The notes below the pieces were generated by a model. The model was not told the origin of the DNA, made no database searches, and saw nothing but the letters and a program-made list of their open reading frames with translations. A stretch of 8,226 bases of DNA. Origin: an uncultured Oscillospiraceae bacterium (GTDB lineage Bacteria > Bacillota > Clostridia > Oscillospirales > Oscillospiraceae). The translations under genes were made by a program, and so were the position numbers. Location: assembly GCA_900769995.1 (NCBI GenBank), contig CAAGIT010000171.1, forward strand, positions 1 through 8,226, in the 5' to 3' direction. Shown here piece after piece: positions 1 to 7,101 of the stretch. Within the stretch, counting starts at the first letter, position 1. Every line of letters begins with the position of its first letter.

Positions 1-1446
1 GATGACCAGAGCATTTATCGCTTCCGCGGTGCAACGATCCAGAATATTCTGGACTTTGAAAAGCAGTATCGGGGCGCGAAGACCATCCGTCTGGAGCAGA
101 ATTACCGCTCCACCCAGCGGATTTTGGACGCGGCAAATGCTGTGATCGCCAACAATCGCGGCAGAAAGGGCAAGCGGCTCTGGACGAGCAACGGCGAGGG
201 CGAGAGGATTTTGTGCTATGAGGCGCTGAACGAGAGCGATGAGGCGAGCTTTGTGGCAAATCATATCCTGTCTGAATCGCAGGGGAAGAACCTGAATGAT
301 TTCGCCGTTTTGTACCGCACCAATGCGCAGTCAAACGCCTTGGAATATGCGTTCAAACGGACAGGTGTCCGCTACCGCATCATCGGCGGCACACGCTTCT
401 TTGACCGCGCAGAGGTCAAGGATATGCTGGCATATCTGTGGGTCATCAACAACCGTGCCGATGACCTGCGGCTGAAACGCATCATCAACCAGCCGCCGCG
501 CGGCATCGGCGGGAAGACGATTGAAACCATCGAACGCCTGTGCAATGCCTCGGGACAATCGCTTTACAGTGTGGTATCCGACCCGTTCAGCTATCCCGCC
601 CTCGAACGCGCGGCACAGAAGCTGATGAACTTTACCGTACTCATCGAGGAATGTGCGGAGCTGCTCGAAACCCTGCCTTTGCCGGAGTTTTATGAGGAGC
701 TGCTGATCCGCACGGGGTATGTTGCCATGCTCGAGCAGAAGGATGAGGTGGAAAACCGCACACGGTTGGAGAACGTCCGCGAATTGAAATCCTCCATTAT
801 GACCTATATGGAGCACACGGATGAACCGAGCCTGAGCGGTTTTTTGGAGGAGGTCGCGCTCTATACCGACATCGAGCAGTATGACAAGGATGCCGATGCC
901 GTGGTTATGATGACGATGCACGCGGCAAAGGGCCTGGAATTCCCGAACGTTTATATTGTCGGCATGGAGGAGGGCTTATTCCCCGGTATGCGTGCCGTCG
1001 GTGAACAGGAGGAGATGGAGGAAGAACGCCGTCTGTGCTATGTGGCGATCACCCGCGCGAAAAAGCGCCTGACGATCACAGGCGCGAAACAGCGTATGCT
1101 GTTCGGACACACGACGCTCAACCGTCCCTCGCGGTTCCTGAGCGAGATTCCCGAGGAGCTGATGATCTGCAAGCAGGCACAGCAGCAGGCTTCGAGCTTT
1201 GCACCCTATCCGCAGAAGCCAAAGCCGCAGTACCGTGCTGTGAATTCTGCGGTATCGGCAAAGCCGAAAGCGCCTGCACCCGAATTCAACAAGGGCGATA
1301 CCGTTCTGCACGATGTGTTCGGCAGAGGCTTGGTGCTCTCTGCGCTGAAGATGGGCAGCGATGCCATGCTGGAAATTGCCTTTGACCAGATCGGAACAAA
1401 GCGGCTGATGGCAGCGGCAGCGGCAAGCCGCATGAAAAAACTGTAA
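1..1446 (+). CDS. pcrA: ATP-dependent DNA helicase PcrA/UvrD (SF1A), 5'-truncated by window edge
   Basis: This is the C-terminal 481 residues of a PcrA/UvrD 3'-5' DNA helicase used in repair and replication-transcription conflict resolution. The reading frame is open from base 1, so the true start lies outside the window; the TTG at 124 is internal. Visible motifs, in partial numbering, are motif III DDQSIYRFRGA (1-11), motif IV LEQNYRST (31-38), the stretch TMHAAKGLEFP (305-315) and motif VI with ERRLCYVAITRAKK (about 340-354). Gln3 and Arg36 have the same spacing as Gln254 and Arg287 of Bacillus PcrA, so about 250 residues holding Walker A and B are missing. After a Gln/Pro/Ala/Lys-rich linker (about 390-427), the tail from KGDTVLHDVFGRGLV (431 on) resembles the Tudor-like PcrA C-terminal domain that contacts RNA polymerase. 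That tail favours PcrA over Rep. It is followed closely by yunB and ligA; pcrA-ligA proximity is common in Bacillota. Confidence 0.96.
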   Translation, partial: DDQSIYRFRGATIQNILDFEKQYRGAKTIRLEQNYRSTQRILDAANAVIANNRGRKGKRLWTSNGEGERILCYEALNESDEASFVANHILSESQGKNLNDFAVLYRTNAQSNALEYAFKRTGVRYRIIGGTRFFDRAEVKDMLAYLWVINNRADDLRLKRIINQPPRGIGGKTIETIERLCNASGQSLYSVVSDPFSYPALERAAQKLMNFTVLIEECAELLETLPLPEFYEELLIRTGYVAMLEQKDEVENRTRLENVRELKSSIMTYMEHTDEPSLSGFLEEVALYTDIEQYDKDADAVVMMTMHAAKGLEFPNVYIVGMEEGLFPGMRAVGEQEEMEEERRLCYVAITRAKKRLTITGAKQRMLFGHTTLNRPSRFLSEIPEELMICKQAQQQASSFAPYPQKPKPQYRAVNSAVSAKPKAPAPEFNKGDTVLHDVFGRGLVLSALKMGSDAMLEIAFDQIGTKRLMAAAAASRMKKL

Positions 1447-1488
1447 TGTATTTCACCGCTCCGCATAGGAATATTCGGGGTGGTGTAT

Positions 1489-2121
1489 ATGACGTTGGAA
1501 CAGCGCAACCGCATCCGGAAGCTTGCGGTGATCGTGCTCGTAGCTGCCGTTGGACTGACGCTGCTGTTTCGTCTGCGGCTGGCGCCGTTGGCGGAGGAAT
1601 TGCTTGCCACACAGGTAGACAATCAGGCATCGGATACGATCAATGCCGCGATCGACGAACAGATCGCGCTCGGAGAGATCGATTATGACCGCATGATTAC
1701 GATCGAAACGGATGCACAGGGAAATGTGACCGCGATAAAATCAAATATCGCGGAGATCAACCGCCTGAAGACGAGCGTGCTGAAGCGCATCGACAGCAAG
1801 CTTGAAAATATGTCGCTGGAGGAATTGGGCGTACCCATCGGCTCGGTGGTCTTGCCGGAGCTGTTTTCGGGCAGAGGGCCGGATATCCCTGTCCGCGTTT
1901 TAGCGGTTCGGACATCGGACGCGGTGTTTCACAGCAACTTTGAAAGCGCGGGGATCAACCAGACCCTGCACAGCATTTACATCGACATTCACGTGGTCAT
2001 CACGATCCTGACATGGACGGGAACGCAGGAGATCGCCGTGGATGCATCCGTCGTCGCGGCAGAAACCGTCATTGTCGGAACCGTGCCGACGACCTATTTG
2101 GGGATGGAGGAATTACCTTGA
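1489..2121 (+). CDS. yunB: Sporulation protein YunB
   Basis: The 210-residue product matches the YunB family, a sigma-E-controlled sporulation protein in Bacillus whose biochemical role is not established. It has one N-terminal membrane segment (about residues 12-28), so the rest is probably extracytoplasmic. Recognisable family stretches are the VPIGS...LFSGRGPDIPV region (115-136), FESAGINQTLHSIYID (151-166) and the end AETVIVGTVPTTYLGME (191-207). Compared with about 254 residues in B. subtilis it is short at the N-terminus. Start choice: ATG 1489 is preceded by GGGGTGG at 1477-1483. In-frame GTG codons at 1480 and 1483, served by AGGAA at 1467-1471, would add two or three residues and cannot be excluded. 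It begins 42 bases after pcrA and its stop overlaps the ligA start, so it is probably cotranscribed with both. I see no sporulation promoter in the short upstream gap; a forespore or mother-cell promoter could lie inside pcrA. Confidence 0.92.
   Translation: MTLEQRNRIRKLAVIVLVAAVGLTLLFRLRLAPLAEELLATQVDNQASDTINAAIDEQIALGEIDYDRMITIETDAQGNVTAIKSNIAEINRLKTSVLKRIDSKLENMSLEELGVPIGSVVLPELFSGRGPDIPVRVLAVRTSDAVFHSNFESAGINQTLHSIYIDIHVVITILTWTGTQEIAVDASVVAAETVIVGTVPTTYLGMEELP
2106..2120 (+). promoter_or_regulatory. Ribosome binding site deciding the ligA TTG start
   Basis: GGAGG at 2106-2110 lies seven bases upstream of TTG 2118-2120, an ideal spacing. It sits inside the last codons of yunB. The TTG start shares bases with the yunB TGA stop (TTGA), an arrangement typical of translational coupling. 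Confidence 0.8.
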
Positions 2122-4091
2122 ATCCAAAAGAAAGAATCGGGCAGCTAACCGAGCTGCTGGAACGCGCAAACCATGAATACTATGTGCTCGACGCACCGAC
2201 GATGGCAGACTTTGAATATGACCGTCTGCTGCGTGAGTTGGAGGAATTGGAGGCGGCACATCCGGAATTTGCCTCTCCGATTTCTCCGACCAAGCGTGTC
2301 GGCGGCGTGGCGTTGAGCAGCTTCCAAAAGGTAGAGCATGAGATTCCGCTGGAAAGCCTGCAGGATGTGTTTTCCGAGGATGAAGTGGCGGATTTTGACG
2401 CAAAGCTGCGCGAAAGCGTGCCGGATGCGGTCTATAGTGTTGAGCCGAAAATTGACGGACTCTCCGTTGCACTGGAATATATCGACGGCGAGTTTGTCCG
2501 CGGAGCGACCCGTGGCGACGGCCGTGTCGGTGAGGATGTGACGGAGAACCTCAAAACCATCCGCTCGATCCCGATGCATTTGGAGAATGCACCGCACCGT
2601 TTGATTGTGCGCGGTGAGGTCTATATGCCGCGCGCGGTATTTGAGCGGCTCAATGCCGTCCGTGAGGAAAACGGACAACAGCTTTTTGCCAATCCGCGCA
2701 ACGCGGCAGCGGGCAGTCTGCGGCAGCTAGACCCGAAAATTGCCGCCGAACGGCAGTTGGACATTCTGATTTTTAATTTGCAGCTTGCCGAGGGCGTGCA
2801 ATTCAAAACCCACGGTGAAACGCTCGATTATCTGTGCGAGCGCAAGTTTAAGGTCATTCCTTCCCGACTTTGCAGCTCTTTGCATGAGGTGACGGAGGAA
2901 ATTCGCGCCATTGATGCGCGGCGTGACGGCCTTGCCTATGACATTGACGGCGCTGTGGTCAAGCTCAACGACCTTGCTTCCCGCGGAATTTTGGGCAGTA
3001 CGTCCAAATTCCCGCGTTGGGCGTGTGCGTTCAAGTATCCGCCCGAGATCAAGGAAACGGTCTTGCAGGAGATTGTCGTGCAGGTCGGCAGAACCGGTGT
3101 GCTGACGCCGAAGGCGGTGGTCAGTCCGGTGCGTTTGGCGGGCACAACGGTGACCAATGCGACCCTGCACAATCAGGATTTTATCTCCGAAAAGGACATT
3201 CGTATCGGCGATACGGTCAGGATCCGCAAGGCAGGGGAGATTATCCCCGAAATTTTGGAGGTCGTGCCTGCAAAGCGTCCTGCCGATGCCGTGCCCTATC
3301 TGCTGCCGAACCGATGCCCGGTTTGCGGCGCGGCAGTTGTGCGTGATGAGGACGGTGCGGCACTGCGCTGTACGGGTGCAGAATGTCCGGCACAGCTTGT
3401 GCGGAATATTGCACATTTCGTTTCGCGCAATGCAATGGATATTGAGGGATTGGGCGATGCCATCGTGGAGCAGCTCATTGCGAGCGGTCATATTGCTTCG
3501 CCTGCGGATATTTATTTCCTGGAACTCAAGGATTTGAAAAGCCTGTGGAAAAGCGGCGAAAAGGCGGCAAAAAAGCTGTTGGACGCGATCGAGGCAAGCA
3601 AGAATAACGATGTCAGCCGCCTGATTTTCGCCCTCGGTATCCGTCAGGTGGGCGAAAAAGCGGCAAAGGTTCTGGCGCAGCATTTCGGTTCTCTGGAAGC
3701 ACTGGCAGCCGCAGGCACAGAGGAATTAACGCAGGTGCGGGATGTCGGCGCGGTCACCGCGCAGAATATCTCCGCGTGGTTTGCCGATCCGCAGTCGCGC
3801 CACATGGTTGCGCGGCTGAAGGAGGCGGGCGTGAATTTTGAGAGCAGGGTGCAGAAGCTCGATGACCGCTTTGCCGGCATGACCTTCGTTCTGACGGGTG
3901 CTTTGAGCCTCTTTACCCGTGACGAGGCAACGGAAAAAATCGAGCTTTACGGCGGCAAGGCATCCGGCTCGGTGTCCGGGAAAACGACCTATGTCGTGGC
4001 CGGTGAGAACGCCGGCAGCAAGCTGAAAAAGGCAAATGAGCTGGGAATTCCCGTTTTGTCCGAGGAAGAATTTCTCAAAATGCTTGCGTAA
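2118..4091 (+). CDS. ligA: NAD-dependent DNA ligase LigA
   Basis: LigA seals nicks between Okazaki fragments and after excision repair, using NAD+ to form a ligase-AMP intermediate. The product is 657 residues, normal for the family. Domain Ia carries NHEYYVLDAPTMADFEYDRLLREL-type residues (18-41, ending REL at 39-41). The adenylation motif KIDG has the lysine nucleophile at 111. TRGDGRVGEDVT (131-142) and the conserved KYPP (306-309) and VGRTGVLTPKA (323-333) stretches follow. The zinc finger has Cys400, Cys403, Cys418 and Cys423. Helix-hairpin-helix repeats cover about 435-575 (for example IFALGIRQVGEKAA, 503-516). The BRCT domain starts near FAGMTFVLTGAL (585-596) and runs to the end. The start is TTG 2118: the frame is open further upstream but that part lies inside yunB and has no family similarity. 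All key residues are present, so the enzyme should be active. Confidence 0.98.
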   Translation: MNPKERIGQLTELLERANHEYYVLDAPTMADFEYDRLLRELEELEAAHPEFASPISPTKRVGGVALSSFQKVEHEIPLESLQDVFSEDEVADFDAKLRESVPDAVYSVEPKIDGLSVALEYIDGEFVRGATRGDGRVGEDVTENLKTIRSIPMHLENAPHRLIVRGEVYMPRAVFERLNAVREENGQQLFANPRNAAAGSLRQLDPKIAAERQLDILIFNLQLAEGVQFKTHGETLDYLCERKFKVIPSRLCSSLHEVTEEIRAIDARRDGLAYDIDGAVVKLNDLASRGILGSTSKFPRWACAFKYPPEIKETVLQEIVVQVGRTGVLTPKAVVSPVRLAGTTVTNATLHNQDFISEKDIRIGDTVRIRKAGEIIPEILEVVPAKRPADAVPYLLPNRCPVCGAAVVRDEDGAALRCTGAECPAQLVRNIAHFVSRNAMDIEGLGDAIVEQLIASGHIASPADIYFLELKDLKSLWKSGEKAAKKLLDAIEASKNNDVSRLIFALGIRQVGEKAAKVLAQHFGSLEALAAAGTEELTQVRDVGAVTAQNISAWFADPQSRHMVARLKEAGVNFESRVQKLDDRFAGMTFVLTGALSLFTRDEATEKIELYGGKASGSVSGKTTYVVAGENAGSKLKKANELGIPVLSEEEFLKMLA

Positions 4092-4112
4092 TCAAAAAAC
4101 TTATGATATATT
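4084..4112 (+). promoter_or_regulatory. Possible weak promoter for murT-gatD
   Basis: TTGCGT (4084-4089) and TATATT (4107-4112) are separated by 17 bases in the AT-rich gap between ligA and murT. The -35 box overlaps the end of ligA and matches only moderately. No terminator is visible in the gap, so readthrough from ligA is equally possible. Confidence 0.35.
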
Positions 4113-4145
4113 ATCGCTTCACCCTTATGGAAAGGAAGTTACAGA

Positions 4146-5468
4146 ATGAGAAAGCTTCTTGCGATCCTTGTTTGCAGATTGATTAAGATTATCGGCGGTC
4201 TGGTCGGCAAGGGGACGAGTTTACCCGGAAAATATGCGCTGAAAATCTGCCCCGATATTTTGGCGCGGATTCAGAAGCCCAAAATGATCGTCGCTGTCAC
4301 CGGCAGCAACGGCAAGACCTCCACGGTGGAGATGATCGCCTCCGTGCTCAAGGCATCGGGCAAGACCGTTGCCTACAATGCCGAAGGCTCGAATCAGATC
4401 GAGGGTGTCACCACGATGATCCTCAATTCCTGCACGATCACAGGCAAGATGAAGCAGGATGTGCTGTTGATCGAATCCGATGAACGCTATACGAAATTCA
4501 CATTCCGCTGGTTCCATCCGACACACTATGTGATCACGAATCTCTACCGCGACCAGCTCACCCGCAACGGTCATCCCGACTGGGTATTTGACGCGATCAA
4601 GGAGAGCGTATTTGATGATACGCAGCTCATTCTGAACGCGGACGATCCCACGGTTTCTCTGTTCGGACAGGGAAGGGACAATGTGCTCTGGTTCGGTTTG
4701 GATCACATTGCTTCGGATACAAAGGATTATGTCGGCGCTTATAATGACGCGATTTATTGTCCCGTCTGCGGCAAGCCGATGACGTATGCGTACTATCACT
4801 ATAACCATATCGGCAGCTACCGCTGCGATTCCTGCGGCTTTGCCCGTCATGCGACGGATTTTGCGGTTACCGAGGTCGATCTGGACAGCAGCCGCATCAC
4901 CGTGAACGGCAATACCATCGAGCTGGCGTTCAAGAGCATCTATAATATCTATAATATTTTGGCAGCCTATACGGTTTGCACGCTGCTGGGCATCAGCGGG
5001 CCGGATATTGCGAAGCGTATGAGCAACTATATCCTCAAAAACGGCCGCTATATGGAATTTGAGCTGGGCAGGCATCAGGGTACCTTCCTGATTGCGAAGC
5101 ACGAAAATTCCATTGCCTATGATATGTCCTTCCGCTATGCGGTGGCACAGAAGAAGCCGTGCAGCATGGTCGTGATCGTGGATGCCGTCAGCCGTAAGTA
5201 CTTCACCAGCGAGACTTCGTGGCTGTGGGACATCAATTTTGATCTGCTGAACAGCGACATGGTCGAAAATATCTATCTCTGCGGCAAGTATTGCAACGAT
5301 TTGGCTGTGCGTCTGTCCTTCAGCACGATTCCGCAGGAGAAGCTCAAGGTGTTTGCGGATATTGACGCAGCCTGCGCAGAGCTTCGTGCGCATGGCAGCG
5401 AGCAGCTTTACGCCGTGACCTGCTTCTCGGATAAGGACAAGTTCATGTCGAACGTCGAAAGAAAGTGA
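4146..5468 (+). CDS. murT: MurT-like Mur ligase domain protein (divergent lipid II isoglutaminyl synthase subunit)
   Basis: The 440-residue product has the layout of MurT, which with GatD amidates the D-glutamate of lipid II at the cytoplasmic membrane face. The N-terminus (MRKLLAILVCRLIKIIGG, then GKGTSLPGKYALK, 21-33) is MurT-like. The Mur ligase P-loop is GSNGKTST at 53-60, TNLYRDQL at 131-138 matches the family RDQL motif, and a Cys4 ribbon typical of MurT is formed by Cys205, Cys208, Cys227 and Cys230. The C-terminal half departs from what I know of the family: the usual KNP-type motif reads KHE (318-320), and ETSWLWDINFD (356-366) stands where the family usually has an Asp before the SW. 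ATG 4146 has a good site, AAAGGAAG at about 4132-4139. It is adjacent to the gatD-like gene, as normal. The fold assignment is solid; the exact substrate is open because the partner lacks catalytic residues. Confidence 0.85.
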   Translation: MRKLLAILVCRLIKIIGGLVGKGTSLPGKYALKICPDILARIQKPKMIVAVTGSNGKTSTVEMIASVLKASGKTVAYNAEGSNQIEGVTTMILNSCTITGKMKQDVLLIESDERYTKFTFRWFHPTHYVITNLYRDQLTRNGHPDWVFDAIKESVFDDTQLILNADDPTVSLFGQGRDNVLWFGLDHIASDTKDYVGAYNDAIYCPVCGKPMTYAYYHYNHIGSYRCDSCGFARHATDFAVTEVDLDSSRITVNGNTIELAFKSIYNIYNILAAYTVCTLLGISGPDIAKRMSNYILKNGRYMEFELGRHQGTFLIAKHENSIAYDMSFRYAVAQKKPCSMVVIVDAVSRKYFTSETSWLWDINFDLLNSDMVENIYLCGKYCNDLAVRLSFSTIPQEKLKVFADIDAACAELRAHGSEQLYAVTCFSDKDKFMSNVERK

Positions 5469-5476
5469 GGACGGTC

Positions 5477-6199
5477 ATGAAAATCAGAATTCTGCACATT
5501 TTTGGCGATGTGATGAACCTCTATGGCGAATATGCGAATGTCTGCGTCCTGGTGCGCTACCTGACCGATCTGGGTCACACGGTCTGTGTCGATACCCTGT
5601 CTTTGTACGAGGAGAAGGACATCTCCGGCTATGATTTTTACTACATGGGCGCAGGCACGGAACGCAAGCAGAAGCTGGCGCTTTCCCGGCTTGGAGCGTA
5701 CAAGGAGGCATTGACCGCAGCCTGCGAACAGGGAAAGGTCATGCTCTTTACAGGCAATGCCTTTGAATTGCTGGGTACGAAGCTGACCGACGCGGACGGC
5801 AGGGAATTTGAATGCCTGCATATCGGTGATTTTGCAACCGTGGAAGGCAAACGCCGTATCACCGGCGACTGTCTGGCGACCTTTGCCGCGACAGGGGAAA
5901 CCATGGTTGGCTTTATGAACAAATGCAGCAAGACGACGGGTATTTCCGAACCTGTGTTCCGGCTTCGTATGGGCTTTGGCAATGCGGACAAGCTCGATGC
6001 GGAGGGCTTTGTGAAGAACAACTGCATCGGTACGCATCTGACCGGCCCGATGCTGGTCAAGAATCCGGCGATGCTGAAATATATTGCGAAAAAGCTGCTG
6101 GGTGAGGCATTCAGCGACACTGTAAAATATGAGGCGATGGAAAAGGCCTTTGACGTGACCAGGCGTGAATTGGAAAGGCGTCTGGAAGCGGAAAAATAA
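5477..6199 (+). CDS. gatD: GatD-like class I glutamine amidotransferase homologue lacking the catalytic Cys and His
   Basis: The 240-residue product has the size, position and core layout of GatD, which normally hydrolyses glutamine and passes ammonia to MurT. Family features are ILHIFGDVMNLYGEYANV (5-22), MGAGTERKQ (57-65), the elbow region VMLFTGNAFELLG (88-100), VGFMNK (144-149) and GTHLTGPMLVKNP (185-197). Aligned on the ELLG end, the usual CGGYQLLG becomes GNAFELLG, so Gly93 replaces the nucleophilic Cys. Aligned on GT and GP, the usual GTYLHGP becomes GTHLTGP, so Thr189 replaces the catalytic His, and a His appears two residues earlier (187). ATG 5477 is preferred because GAGG lies at 5467-5470; GTG 5465 overlapping the murT stop would add four residues. 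It is cotranscribed with murT and ends just before a strong terminator. Either a non-glutaminase subunit or a repurposed relative is likely; the reading frame is intact, so it is not a pseudogene. Confidence 0.82.
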   Translation: MKIRILHIFGDVMNLYGEYANVCVLVRYLTDLGHTVCVDTLSLYEEKDISGYDFYYMGAGTERKQKLALSRLGAYKEALTAACEQGKVMLFTGNAFELLGTKLTDADGREFECLHIGDFATVEGKRRITGDCLATFAATGETMVGFMNKCSKTTGISEPVFRLRMGFGNADKLDAEGFVKNNCIGTHLTGPMLVKNPAMLKYIAKKLLGEAFSDTVKYEAMEKAFDVTRRELERRLEAEK

Positions 6200-6200
6200 C

Positions 6201-6240
6201 GAAAAACAGCGTGCCGAAAACCTTTCGGCACGCTGCTTTT
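6201..6240. terminator. Bidirectional intrinsic terminator between convergent gatD and ribU
   Basis: A perfect 13-bp stem pairs 6207-6219 with 6223-6235 around a three-base loop. TTTT follows at 6237-6240 on the + strand, and AAAAA at 6202-6206 gives a T-run on the - strand. It ends both the + strand gatD transcript and the - strand ribU transcript. Confidence 0.92.
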
Positions 6241-6243
6241 ACA

Positions 6244-6900
6244 TCAAAACACTTGTTCGCGGAAGATGATGAGCAAAGCTCCTGCAACAAGAATTGCTGC
6301 GGAAATGACCCAAACAAGGAGCTTGCTTCCGGTCGAGGTTTTTGTCTGCGAGATGCTTTGCGGGAACAGATTCGCACGGCGCAGACCCTGCACCAACGGA
6401 CGGTAGAGCAAGATGGTGAGCGCACTGTTCAGTGACGCCTTGAGCAAATTGAACGGCAGGAAAACCGGCACGAGCATCGCTGCCACATCCGCACGGGGCG
6501 TGTTCATGTAGAGCGGTGTGAGCAGGTAGTTCCAGAGCAGCATGACAACTGTCATCAGGATCGAGCCGAGAATCAGACCGATCACCGCGCCGCCGAGGGT
6601 GTGCTTCCGCTGATAGACAAGGGCGGCAGTGCAGGCGAAGGCGGCAGTGCTCAGAACGTTCATCACAAAACCGATCCAACCGGTATCGCTGATGGTAATC
6701 ATTTCAATCAGCGATACGACTGCGGACACAGCCAGTGAAGCGACCGGGCCGTACAGGAAACCGCCGAAGGTGATCAGAACGTCCTTTGGCTCGTATTTGA
6801 GGAACATAATTACGGGGATTCTTGCCACGACCAGCAAAACATACGCGAGTGCGGCAAGCATTGCAAGAACAGTCAGCTTTTTGATTTGATTGTGTTTCAT
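6244..6900 (-). CDS. ribU: Riboflavin ECF transporter substrate-binding (S) component, RibU type
   Basis: This 218-residue, very hydrophobic protein is an S component of an energy-coupling factor transporter: it binds a vitamin in the membrane and works with the shared EcfA/EcfA'/EcfT module, which is not in this window. The Ala-rich first helix with LAMLAALAYVLLVVARIP (12-29) and the FLKYEPKDVLITFGGFLYGP stretch (33-52) fit RibU-like S components, as does WNYLLTPLYM (123-132). The FMN riboswitch in its leader makes riboflavin the most likely substrate. About six core membrane segments lie in residues 8-166, and a further one follows at about 193-213 after a polar linker. ATG at 6900 is preceded by AGGAGG at about 6908-6913 with good spacing. 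The frame stays open further upstream, but that would run through the terminator and riboswitch and is rejected. Specificity is inferred from motif and regulation together. Confidence 0.93.
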   Translation of the reverse strand: MKHNQIKKLTVLAMLAALAYVLLVVARIPVIMFLKYEPKDVLITFGGFLYGPVASLAVSAVVSLIEMITISDTGWIGFVMNVLSTAAFACTAALVYQRKHTLGGAVIGLILGSILMTVVMLLWNYLLTPLYMNTPRADVAAMLVPVFLPFNLLKASLNSALTILLYRPLVQGLRRANLFPQSISQTKTSTGSKLLVWVISAAILVAGALLIIFREQVF

Positions 6901-6919
6901 GAAAAGTCCTCCTGAATAG

Positions 6920-6949
6920 AAAATGCCCGAAGGAATTTCCTTCGGGCAT
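6920..6949 (-). terminator. Riboswitch-controlled intrinsic terminator in the ribU leader
   Basis: A 12-bp perfect stem pairs 6938-6949 with 6923-6934 around a three-base loop and is followed on the - strand by TTT at 6922-6920. It lies between the FMN aptamer and the ribU ribosome binding site, so it is the expected expression platform. Its 5' arm (GCCCGAAG on the - strand, 6947-6940) can pair, with one bulged base, with CTTCAGGGC at the start of the aptamer (7082-7074), which could form the antiterminator. Confidence 0.88.
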
Positions 6950-6968
6950 AAAGACAGAGAGATCGCGT

Positions 6969-7089
6969 TGCTTCTTCTTCCATCCAGACTATACTGTCGG
7001 TTTCGGAGTTGCACCGAATCATGCACCAAAACAGATGCTCGCGGACTTTACCGCCGGTCGGGAATCACACCCTGCCCTGAAGAAATTCA
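6969..7089 (-). ncRNA. FMN riboswitch (RFN element)
   Basis: Read on the - strand, the segment contains the conserved RFN blocks in order: CTTCAGGGCAGGGTG, then ATTCCCGACCGGCGGTA, GTCCGCGAGC, GATTCGGTGCAA, CTCCGAAACCGACAGTAT and AGTCTGGATGGAAGAAG. The closing P1 stem can form between TTTCTTC near 7080-7086 and GAAGAAG near 6971-6980. FMN binding to such aptamers favours termination at a downstream hairpin, here at 6920-6949. This should shut off ribU when FMN is abundant. All core blocks look intact. Confidence 0.97.
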
Positions 7090-7101
7090 CTTGTTGCCGA
7101 C

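Noticed and set aside
124..126. TTG as the start of the helicase gene
   Set aside because: The same frame is open to base 1 and encodes helicase motifs III and IV before this codon, so the gene is cut by the window edge, not started here.
2013..2117. Upstream extension of ligA by 35 codons
   Set aside because: The added residues are Arg/Gly/Asp-rich nonsense read from inside yunB; LigA proteins begin around the TTG-start sequence, which has an ideal GGAGG site.
2727..3683. A 318-codon open frame on the - strand across ligA
   Set aside because: Antisense to the conserved ligase core, with no recognisable features in the translation.
4221..5393. A 390-codon open frame on the - strand across murT
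   Set aside because: It is antisense to a gene with clear MurT motifs and its translation is His/Ile/Arg-rich without any domain; it is a by-product of codon bias in this GC-rich DNA.
5477..6199. gatD-like gene as a pseudogene
   Set aside because: There is no stop or frameshift, the length is normal, and motifs around the substituted active-site residues are kept, so a maintained variant is more likely than decay.
6901..7029. Upstream extension of the ribU frame
   Set aside because: The extra codons lie in the terminator and FMN riboswitch, and the ATG at 6900 has an AGGAGG site.
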